Assembly (NCBI RefSeq): GCF_900142575.1
Contig: NZ_FRBI01000004.1
Span: 219,909 to 283,908 of the forward strand
From: Actinacidiphila paucisporea
Lineage (GTDB): Bacteria > Actinomycetota > Actinomycetes > Streptomycetales > Streptomycetaceae
Reading direction: 5' to 3'
DNA length: 64,000 nucleotides
The notes under the pieces are model-generated. The model did not search any database, was not told the DNA's origin, and saw nothing but the letters and a program-made list of their open reading frames with translations. A program made the translations under genes and the position numbers. Below, piece by piece: positions 16,733 to 25,550 of the stretch (the stretch's first letter is position 1; every line of letters starts with the position of its first letter).

Positions 16733-17907
16733 GTGACATCACCAGTGTCAAACCGGCCGCCGCAGGCCCCGGCCGCACCCGGCCCGCTGGCCGGTGTGCG
16801 GGTGGTCGAACTGGCCGGGATCGGTCCGGGACCCTTCGCGGCGATGCTGCTCGCGGACCTCGGCGCCGACGTCGTACGCGTCGACCGGCCGGGCGCCCCG
16901 GCGCTCGGCATCGACCCGGCCACCGACCTCACCAACCGCAACAAGCGGTCCGTGCTGGTCGACCTCAAGTCGCCGCACGGCCCCGCCACCGTGCTCGACC
17001 TGGTGGAGCGCGCCGACCTGCTCATCGAGGGCTACCGCCCCGGCGTCGCGGAACGCCTCGGCGTCGGCCCGCGCGAGTGCCTGGACCGCAACCCGCGGCT
17101 GGTCTACGGCCGGATGACCGGCTGGGGCCAGGAAGGGCCGCTGGCCGCGACGGCCGGGCACGACATCGGCTACATCGCGATCACCGGCGCGCTGGGCCTG
17201 GCGGGACCGGCGGACGGCGACCCGGCAGCCCCCGCCAACCTGCTCGGCGACTACGCGGGCGGCTCGCTCTACCTGGTCACCGGCCTGCTCGCGGCACTTC
17301 ACCACGCCCGCGAGCACGGCAGAGGCCAGGTCGTGGACGCCGCCATCGTGGACGGCACCGCCCACCTGGGCACGATGCTGCACGGCATGCTCGCCGCCGG
17401 CACCTGGCAGGACCGCCGCGCCGGCAACCTCCTCGACGGCGGCGCCCCGTTCTACGGCGTCTACCCGACCGCCGGCGGCGGCCACATGGCCGTCGGCGCC
17501 CTGGAGCAGCGCTTCTACGACACCTTCGCCGAGCTGCTCGGCCTGACCGCGGACCAGGCCGCGCTGCGCGACGACCCGGCCCGCTGGCCGGAGTTGCGCG
17601 CCGCCGTCGCCGCCCGCTTCCTGACCCGTACCCGGGAGGAGTGGACCGCGGTCTTCACCGGCACCGACGCCTGCGCGGCGCCCGTACTGTCGCTGACCGA
17701 GGCGCCGCTGCACCCGCACCTGGCCGCCCGCGGCACCTTCACCGAGGCGTACGGCACCACCCAGCCGGCCCCCGCGCCCCGCTTCTCCGCGACACCCGCC
17801 GCGCTGCGCCGCCCGCCCGCGCTGCCGGGCGCGCACACTGCGGAGGTGGCCCGCGACTGGGACACGCCCGCCCTGACCGACCCCGCCGCCAGCCCGCACA
17901 GAAAGGT

Positions 17908-17911
<4 letters not shown>
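16733..17911 (+). CDS. mcr: CaiB/BaiF-family alpha-methylacyl-CoA racemase
   Basis: 392 residues of the family III CoA-transferase fold. [33 protein letters not shown] and the [14 protein letters not shown] loop match alpha-methylacyl-CoA racemases, which epimerise 2-methylacyl-CoA esters before beta-oxidation of branched or sterol side chains. Its stop overlaps the ATG of the next gene (ATGA), a thiolase, and FadB follows, so this is a fatty/branched acid catabolic operon. GTG 16733 fits a leaderless message from the promoter at 16697-16725; a second GTG at 16745 is possible. Confidence 0.9.
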
Positions 17912-19128
<1,217 letters not shown>

Positions 19129-19175
19129 CCCGCCCTGCCCCCGCCCCGACCCGCCGCAAACGGAGCCAACCCGAC

Positions 19176-21359
19176 ATGAGCGAGCCCACCACCATCCGCT
19201 GGGAGCAGGACGCGGACGGCGTCGTCACCCTCGTCCTCGACGACCCCGCGCAGTCGGCCAACACCATGAACGCCGCCTTCACCGAATCCCTCGACGCCGT
19301 GGTCGACCGGCTGGAAGCCGGCATCGACGACATCCGCGGTGTCGTCGTCACCTCCGCGAAGAAGACCTTCTTCGCCGGCGGCGACCTCCGCGACCTGATC
19401 CGCGCCACCCCCGAGGACGCCGAGCAGGTCTTCGCCGGCACCCTGCGCATCAAGCGCCTGCTGCGCCGCCTGGAGACCCTCGGCAAGCCCGTCGTCGCCG
19501 CCATCAACGGCGCGGCACTGGGCGGCGGCTACGAGATCGCGCTGGCCTGCCACCACCGGATCGCCCTCGACACGCCGGGCACCAAGATCGGCCTGCCCGA
19601 GGTCACCCTCGGCCTGCTGCCCGGCGGCGGCGGTGTCGTCAGGACCGTACGGCTGCTCGGCATCGCCGACGCCCTGCTCAAGGTGCTGCTCCAGGGCACC
19701 CAGTACTCGGCGCCGCGCGCCCTGGCCGCGGGCCTGATCCACGAGGTCGCCGCCGACCGCGACGCCATGCTCGCCGCCGCCCGCGCCTTCATCGACGCCA
19801 ACCCCGAGTCCCGGCAGCCCTGGGACGTCCCCGGCTACAAGATCCCCGGCGGCACCCCGAAGACACCCGCCTTCGCCGCCAACCTTCCGGCCTTCCCCGC
19901 CAACCTGAGCAAGCAGCTGGCGGGAGCCCCCTACCCGGCGCCGCGCAACATCCTGGCGGCCGCCGTCGAGGGTTCCCAGGTGGACTTCGAGAACGCCTCG
20001 GTGATCGAGGCGCGCTACTTCACCGAGCTTGCCTGCGGCCCGATCTCGAAGAACATGATCCAGGCCTTCTTCTTCGACATGCAGGCCGTCAACTCCGGCG
20101 CCGGCCGCCCAGCGGGCGTACCGGCCCGCCAGGTCACCCGGGTGGCGGTGCTCGGCGCCGGCATGATGGGCGCGGGCATCGCCTACTCCTGCGCCAGGGC
20201 CGGCATCGACGTCGTACTCAAGGACGTCACCCTGGAGGCCGCGGAGCGCGGCAAGGCCTACTCCGCGAGGCTGCTGGACAAGGCGCTCGCCAAGGGGCGT
20301 ACGACCGCCGAGAAGCGGGAGGCGCTGCTGGCCAGGATCACCCCCACCGCCGAGCCCGCGGACCTGGCCGGCTGCGACGCGGTCATCGAGGCGGTCTTCG
20401 AGGACGCCGCGCTCAAGCACAAGGTCTTCCAGGAGATCGAGGACATCGTGGCGCCTGACGCGCTGCTGTGCTCCAACACCTCCACGCTGCCCATCTCGGA
20501 GCTCGCGGAAGGCGTCGGCCGCGCCGCGGACTTCATCGGCCTGCACTTCTTCTCACCGGTCGACCGGATGCCGCTGGTGGAGATCATCAAGGGCGAGCGG
20601 ACCGGCGAGGAGGCGCTGGCCCGTGCCTTCGACCTGGTGCGGCAGATCCGCAAGACACCGATCGTGGTGAACGACTCGCGCGGCTTCTTCACCTCCCGGG
20701 TGATCAGCAACTTCATCAACGAGGGCGTCGCGATGATCGCCGAGGGCGTCCCGGCCGCCTCCGTCGAGCAGGCGGCCGCACAGGCCGGCTACCCGGCCAA
20801 GGTGCTGTCGCTGCTCGACGAGCTGACCCTGACGCTGTTCGTCCGGATCAGCCGGGAGACCCGCGCCGCGGTCGAGGCGGCCGGCGGCGACTGGAGCGCG
20901 CACCCGGCCGAGGCGGTCATCGACCGGATGGTCGAGGAGTTCGGCCGCACCGGCCGCAGCGGCGGCGCCGGCTTCTACGACTACGCCGACGGCCGCAGGA
21001 CCGGCCTGTGGCCGGGGCTGGCCGAGCACTTCGGCAAGAAGGACGTCGAGATCCCCTTCGCCGACCTGAAGGAGCGGATGCTCTTCTCCGAGTCGCTCGA
21101 CAGCGTGCGGCTGCTGGAGGAGGGCGTGCTCACCTCGGTCGCCGACGCCAACGTCGGCTCGGTGCTCGGCATCGGCTTCCCCGCCTGGACCGGCGGCGTC
21201 CTGCAGTACGTCAACGGCTACCCGGGCGGCGTCGCCGGCTTCACCGCCAGGGCGCGGGAACTGGCCGCGGCATACGGCGAGCGCTTCAACCCGCCGGCGC
21301 TGCTGGTGGCCATGGCCGAACGCGGCGAGACCTTCACCGACCGCAGGGCCGCCGGCTGA
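19176..21359 (+). CDS. fadB: Multifunctional beta-oxidation protein FadB (enoyl-CoA hydratase/3-hydroxyacyl-CoA dehydrogenase)
   Basis: 727 residues. The N-terminal ~200 residues are a crotonase domain (AGGDLRDL oxyanion loop, NGAALGGGYEIALACH). A Rossmann domain begins near residue 320 (VAVLGAGMMGAGIAYSCA), with the dehydrogenase signature GLHFFSPVDRMPLVEII and the helical C-terminal domain (NDSRGFFTSR). Together these hydrate enoyl-CoA and oxidise 3-hydroxyacyl-CoA with NAD+. It lies 47 nt after the thiolase, and a perfect 17-bp hairpin ends the operon. The last 26 bp overlap the end of the convergent MerR gene. Confidence 0.96.
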   Translation: MSEPTTIRWEQDADGVVTLVLDDPAQSANTMNAAFTESLDAVVDRLEAGIDDIRGVVVTSAKKTFFAGGDLRDLIRATPEDAEQVFAGTLRIKRLLRRLETLGKPVVAAINGAALGGGYEIALACHHRIALDTPGTKIGLPEVTLGLLPGGGGVVRTVRLLGIADALLKVLLQGTQYSAPRALAAGLIHEVAADRDAMLAAARAFIDANPESRQPWDVPGYKIPGGTPKTPAFAANLPAFPANLSKQLAGAPYPAPRNILAAAVEGSQVDFENASVIEARYFTELACGPISKNMIQAFFFDMQAVNSGAGRPAGVPARQVTRVAVLGAGMMGAGIAYSCARAGIDVVLKDVTLEAAERGKAYSARLLDKALAKGRTTAEKREALLARITPTAEPADLAGCDAVIEAVFEDAALKHKVFQEIEDIVAPDALLCSNTSTLPISELAEGVGRAADFIGLHFFSPVDRMPLVEIIKGERTGEEALARAFDLVRQIRKTPIVVNDSRGFFTSRVISNFINEGVAMIAEGVPAASVEQAAAQAGYPAKVLSLLDELTLTLFVRISRETRAAVEAAGGDWSAHPAEAVIDRMVEEFGRTGRSGGAGFYDYADGRRTGLWPGLAEHFGKKDVEIPFADLKERMLFSESLDSVRLLEEGVLTSVADANVGSVLGIGFPAWTGGVLQYVNGYPGGVAGFTARARELAAAYGERFNPPALLVAMAERGETFTDRRAAG

Positions 21360-22149
21360 CACCTGGGCCCCTTCCCGGCGCCCCGCCGGGAAGGGGCCCA
21401 CACGGGCCGCTGCCCGCCTCCCGCGGTCGGGTCAGGGCTTGCTCCGCGGCGGGCGCCGGCCAGGCCCACAGCTGCTCGTTCAGCGACCGCTGGAAGGTCG
21501 TCACCAGCGCCTGCACCACCAGCGGCTGCATCTGCGCCGACAGCGACCGCATCGCGGCGTCCGGTTCGGACTCCCGCACCGGCTCCCACACCGACTCGCG
21601 GAAGATCCGGCTGATCGCCGACGCGGCCGCCCGCGCGTGCCGCTGCATCGCCTCCCTGGCCGCGACGATCGCCTCCAGCGGTATCGGCATGTCGAGCAGC
21701 CGCATCCCCAGGTGCAGGGTGCCCGGGTCGACCACGAAGACATCAGGGTCCGCGGTCGGCTGAAGGACGTTCATCGCCGCGAGCCGCTCCACGTCGGCGT
21801 CGCCGAGCGGGCGGCCCGCCCGCTGCTCCAGCTGCTCCCGGCCGACCCGCGCGCTGCCCCCGGGCAGCCAGGACGCCACCAGCGCCCGGTGGATCGCCAG
21901 GTCGTGCTCGCTGATCGACTCGGGCAGCTGCGCCAGGTAGCGCTCGATCGCCGCCAGCGTCAGGCCCTGCTGCTGCAGCTCCTCGATCAGCGCCAGCCGG
22001 GCCAGATGCCGGCCGCCGTACCGCCCTACCCGGCGCGGCCCGATCTCGGGCGGCGGCAGCAGGCCGCGGGCGCTGTAGAAGCGGACGGTGCGTACGGTCA
22101 CCCCGGCGCGGGCGGCCAGCTCGTCGATGGTCAGGGCGGTCTGCGGCAC
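21334..22149 (-). CDS. MerR-family transcriptional regulator
   Basis: 271 residues. The MerR DNA-binding domain is at the N-terminus (LTIDELAARAGVTVRTVRFYSARGLLPPP). A coiled region and an effector-type domain follow (DVFVVDPGTLHLGMRLLDMPIPLEAIVAAREAM). GTG 22149 is nearly leaderless: TACTGT ends 4 nt upstream, and there is no ribosome site. The C-terminal ~25 residues (Gly/Pro/Arg-rich) are read through the fadB terminator hairpin, and the stop lies inside fadB. That suggests the original stop was lost and the frame extended. It is a plausible regulator of the neighbouring fad operon or of the desaturase; unproven. Confidence 0.85.
   Translation of the reverse strand: MPQTALTIDELAARAGVTVRTVRFYSARGLLPPPEIGPRRVGRYGGRHLARLALIEELQQQGLTLAAIERYLAQLPESISEHDLAIHRALVASWLPGGSARVGREQLEQRAGRPLGDADVERLAAMNVLQPTADPDVFVVDPGTLHLGMRLLDMPIPLEAIVAAREAMQRHARAAASAISRIFRESVWEPVRESEPDAAMRSLSAQMQPLVVQALVTTFQRSLNEQLWAWPAPAAEQALTRPREAGSGPCGPLPGGAPGRGPGVSRRPCGR
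21364..21400. terminator. Bidirectional terminator, 17-bp perfect stem
   Basis: The left arm starts TGGGCCCCTTCCCGGCG, the loop is CCC, and the right arm is its exact complement. It lies 5 nt after the fadB stop and within the 3' coding end of the convergent MerR gene. Confidence 0.88.
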
Positions 22150-22279
22150 CGCAACAGTATCGCTGTGCCACCGGCGCTGTGAAAGACGCCGCCGCATCGC
22201 TGCCACCGGCCGGCCACGGAAGACGCCACAGTCCCCCGCCACCCGCGGGCGTCCCTCCCCACCTCGTACGCTGGCGCCC

Positions 22280-23716
22280 GTGCCCCTGCGCAGAACCGCC
22301 CCGCGCGCCCTCCCGCACGCCGCCCGGCGGCCGCTCTCGGCCTGCCTCGCCGGCGCCGCGCTGGCCTGCCTGCTGTCCTGCTCCGGCGGCGGCACACCGT
22401 CCGCCGGCGCCCCCGGCCTGGGCGACCGGCTCTTCCCCGCGGCGGGCAACGGCGGCTACGACGTCACGCACTACGGGCTCGACCTGTCCTACGACCCCGG
22501 CTCCGGGCGGCTGTCCGGCACCGCGCTGATCACCGCCACCGCGACCCGGGACCTCAGCAGCTTCGACCTCGACCTCGCCGGCCTGACCGTCAGCCGCGTC
22601 GGCGTCGACGGGCGCACGGCCCGCGCCACCCGCTCCGGCACCGAGCTGACCGTCCGGCCCGCCCGTACATTGCGGCGGGGAGCCCGCTTCGAGACCACCG
22701 TGGCCTACGCGGGAGTACCCCGGCTTGTCACCGACCCCGACGGCTCGCACGAGGGCTGGTTCCGTACCGACGACGGCGCCCTGGCGCTCGGCGAACCCGT
22801 CGGGTCGATGGCCTGGTTCCCCGGCGACGACCACCCGTCGGACAAGGCCGCCTTCGACCTGACCATGTCGGTACCCGACGGGCTGACCGCGGTGTCCAAC
22901 GGCGAGCTCGCCGGCACACGTACCGCCGGGGGACGCACCGCCTTCCACTGGCACAGTGCCGCGCCCATGGCCACGTATCTGGCCACCGTCGGCATCGGGC
23001 ACTACACCGTCACCCGCTCCCGCACCCCGGGCGGGGTGGCGCTGTACACCGCGGTGGACCCGCGCTCCGACGACCCGCGGACCGCGGCCGCGCTGCGCCG
23101 ATTGCCGCAGATCGTGGACTGGGAGAGCGGCCTCTTCGGCAGCTACCCCTTCGGCTCCGCCGGCGCCGTCGTGGACCACCTGCCGTCCGGGCAGGTCGGC
23201 TACGCGCTGGAGACCCAGAACCGCCCGGTCTTCCCCGGCGACGGCGACGGCCCCGCGGTGGCCGTGCCGACGCTCGTGCACGAGCTGTCGCACCAGTGGT
23301 TCGGCGACTCCGTCACCCCGAGCAGCTGGCAGGACATGTGGCTCAACGAGGGCTTCGCGACCTACGCGACATGGCTCTGGGAGGAGCGCGAGGACGGCGT
23401 TCCCGTCTCCCGCAGTGCGGCCGCCGCCTTCGCCGACCCGGCGGCGTGGGCCTTCCCGCCCGCCGCGCCGCCCACGGCCGCCGACGTCTCCGCGCGGCCC
23501 GTCTACGACCGAGGCGCCCTGGTCCTCTACCAGCTCCACCAGGCCCTCGGGGACGCTGCGTTCGCGAAACTGCTGCGCGGCTGGCCCGCCGCCCATTTCC
23601 ACGGCAACGCCTCCACCGCCGACTTCACCGCCTATTGCGCCGGGCTGACCACCCGCGACCTGAAGCCGCTCTTCGCGACCTGGCTGTACGGGACCGCCGA
23701 ACCCGCCCGGCTGTGA
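22280..23716 (+). CDS. M1-family metallopeptidase lipoprotein
   Basis: 478 residues. The signal peptide carries a lipobox LLSC with Cys34, so the protein should be lipid-anchored outside the membrane. The gluzincin site is HELSHQW (His334, Glu335, His338) with Glu357 in NEGFATY, the classic HExxH-x18-E. YALETQNRP stands in for the GAMEN exopeptidase loop. It is shorter than full aminopeptidase N because it lacks the large C-terminal helical domain, as in the actinobacterial M1 lipoproteins. Removes N-terminal residues of peptides at the cell surface (family knowledge). GTG 22280 follows TACGCT by 7 nt, so leaderless translation is likely. Confidence 0.92.
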   Translation: MPLRRTAPRALPHAARRPLSACLAGAALACLLSCSGGGTPSAGAPGLGDRLFPAAGNGGYDVTHYGLDLSYDPGSGRLSGTALITATATRDLSSFDLDLAGLTVSRVGVDGRTARATRSGTELTVRPARTLRRGARFETTVAYAGVPRLVTDPDGSHEGWFRTDDGALALGEPVGSMAWFPGDDHPSDKAAFDLTMSVPDGLTAVSNGELAGTRTAGGRTAFHWHSAAPMATYLATVGIGHYTVTRSRTPGGVALYTAVDPRSDDPRTAAALRRLPQIVDWESGLFGSYPFGSAGAVVDHLPSGQVGYALETQNRPVFPGDGDGPAVAVPTLVHELSHQWFGDSVTPSSWQDMWLNEGFATYATWLWEEREDGVPVSRSAAAAFADPAAWAFPPAAPPTAADVSARPVYDRGALVLYQLHQALGDAAFAKLLRGWPAAHFHGNASTADFTAYCAGLTTRDLKPLFATWLYGTAEPARL

Positions 23717-23770
23717 GCCCGGTGCGCCTTCCGGTCGGCTGCGCGCCCGCCGTCGCGGCCGGCCTCGCGG

Positions 23771-24814
23771 TCAGCGCAGCGGAGCGCCGACCGCGTGCAT
23801 GTGGCCGAGCGCCTGCGCATAGGAGTCGTACAGCCCCGTCTCGGTGTACGGGACGCCGACGCGGGCGCAATGGGCGCGCACCAGCGGGCGCGCGAGCCGC
23901 AGGTGCGGGCGGGGCAGGCTCGGGAAGAGGTGGTGCTCTATCTGGTAGTTGAGCCCGCCGAGGAGAAAGTCCACCACCGGGTTGCCGCGTACATTGCGCG
24001 AGGTCAGCACCTGGCGCCGCAGATGCCCCCAGCGCGCACCTTCCTCCGGCATCTCCATGCCCTTGTGGTTCGGGGCGAAGGCGCAGCCCAGGTGCAGCCC
24101 GAACAGCGCGTGGTGCAGGGCGGCGAAGGCGATGGCCTGCGGCAGCGGGAGCGCGGTCAGCAGCAGCGCCGCGTAACCCGCCAGATGCGCCACCAGCAGC
24201 GAGCCCTCGATCAGCCGCCCCCTGCGGTCGAGCCGGCGCAGGTCCTGGAAGCTGGCCACCTTCAGCGCCAGCCCTTCGAGCAGCAGCATCGGGAAGAACA
24301 GCCGCGCCTGATGCCGGGTCAGGAAGCGGGCGAAGCCCTGCCTTTCGACGGCCTGCGCCCGCGTCCACACCAGCGCGCCCACCTCCACGTCCGGGTCCTT
24401 GCCCACGTGGTTGGGATTCGCGTGGTGCCTGTTGTGCTTGTCGGCCCACCAGGCCGCGCCCATACCCAGCAGCAGATTGCCGTGGAAAAGCGCGAGGGTC
24501 CGGTTCGTACGGCGGCCCGCGGCTATCTGCTGGTGCCCGGCGTCATGCCCGACGAAGCCGCTGCGCGCCGACAGCACCGCGGCCGGCAGCGCGAGCGCCA
24601 GCACCCACCACGACCCGGTGCCGCCGACCAGCGCCACGGCGGTCCACACCGCGGCCATCGCCAGCAGGTTCACCGCGATCGACGTCACGTAGTGCCCCCG
24701 CCGGCGCCGCAGCAACCCGGCCTCCCGCACCGCGCGCAGCAGCGGGGTGAATTCGCTGGACCCGGCGTCGGGGACCCGCTCGGGAGGTTCGACGGTGGTC
24801 AGAACGGTCGGCAT
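23771..24814 (-). CDS. Membrane fatty acid desaturase
   Basis: 347 residues with hydrophobic segments near 50-90 and 195-240. The three histidine boxes of di-iron acyl desaturases are present: GHDAGHQ, HNRHHANPN and QIEHHLFP. The QxxHH third box is typical of front-end (delta-6-like) acyl-lipid desaturases, though this protein lacks the cytochrome b5 domain. Introduces a double bond into membrane lipid acyl chains using O2. ATG 24814 has GAGGAGCGTCC upstream; a longer in-frame extension lacks a ribosome site. Monocistronic, convergent with the peptidase. Confidence 0.92.
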   Translation of the reverse strand: MPTVLTTVEPPERVPDAGSSEFTPLLRAVREAGLLRRRRGHYVTSIAVNLLAMAAVWTAVALVGGTGSWWVLALALPAAVLSARSGFVGHDAGHQQIAAGRRTNRTLALFHGNLLLGMGAAWWADKHNRHHANPNHVGKDPDVEVGALVWTRAQAVERQGFARFLTRHQARLFFPMLLLEGLALKVASFQDLRRLDRRGRLIEGSLLVAHLAGYAALLLTALPLPQAIAFAALHHALFGLHLGCAFAPNHKGMEMPEEGARWGHLRRQVLTSRNVRGNPVVDFLLGGLNYQIEHHLFPSLPRPHLRLARPLVRAHCARVGVPYTETGLYDSYAQALGHMHAVGAPLR

Positions 24815-24988
24815 GGACGCTCCTCGGTTGACGGGCGGTGTCCGGCATGACGACCCGGCCGGGCCGTACTGCGACGCTACGAACCACCGCCCGTCGCGGA
24901 CCATGGCGCCATCACCCGGCTCACCGGGGTGCCAGACCCCCCGAAAACCGGGGGATATCCCCACCCGACTGCTGCCAGGATGGACCGC

Positions 24989-25495
24989 ATGACCACGGAC
25001 GATCTCTGCACGGCCGACTGGACGGCCGCGCCCCTACCAGTGTCGCACCCCGACTCGGTCACGCTGATCCGCCGGTATTACGCCGAGTTGATCACCCGTT
25101 ACCACGGCCGGCCGGCCGATGACGCGGAAGTCTCCGAGGTGATCACGCGGGAGCCGAGCGACGACCTGGTGCCGCCCACCGGCATCTTCGTCGTCGCCAG
25201 GATCGGCGGCGCCGCGGTGGGCTGCCTGGGCGTGCGGGTGCTGACCGCCGACATGGCGGAGCTGACCCGGATGTACGTCGGCCCCGAGGCCCGCAGGCGC
25301 GGCGTGGCGGGCGGCCTGATCGCCGCCGCCGAGGGCTTCGCCCGCGACACCTTCGGCGCCGAGCGGCTGCGCCTGGACACCCGTGCGGACCTGGTGGAGG
25401 CCCGTGCGCTCTACGCCCGGCACGGCTACCGCGAGATCGAGCGGTACAACGACAGCCCGTACGCCGACCACTGGTTCGAGAAGGCGCTTGCCTGA
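24989..25495 (+). CDS. GNAT-family N-acetyltransferase
   Basis: 168 residues. Acetyl-CoA-binding motif A is visible as YVGPEARRRGVAGGLIAAAEGFA (RRRGVAGG pyrophosphate loop), followed by LRLDTRADLVEARALYARHGYREIERYND, the usual motif B. Transfers an acetyl group to an amine; substrate unknown. ATG 24989 was chosen for AGGATGG at suitable spacing; ATG 24980 is a possible alternative adding three residues. Divergent from the desaturase and directly upstream of tex. Confidence 0.88.
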   Translation: MTTDDLCTADWTAAPLPVSHPDSVTLIRRYYAELITRYHGRPADDAEVSEVITREPSDDLVPPTGIFVVARIGGAAVGCLGVRVLTADMAELTRMYVGPEARRRGVAGGLIAAAEGFARDTFGAERLRLDTRADLVEARALYARHGYREIERYNDSPYADHWFEKALA

Positions 25496-25550
25496 CCGCC
25501 GGCCGACCCGCGGCCGCCTTGCCGCATACGGGCGCCCGGCGGCGTCTACG

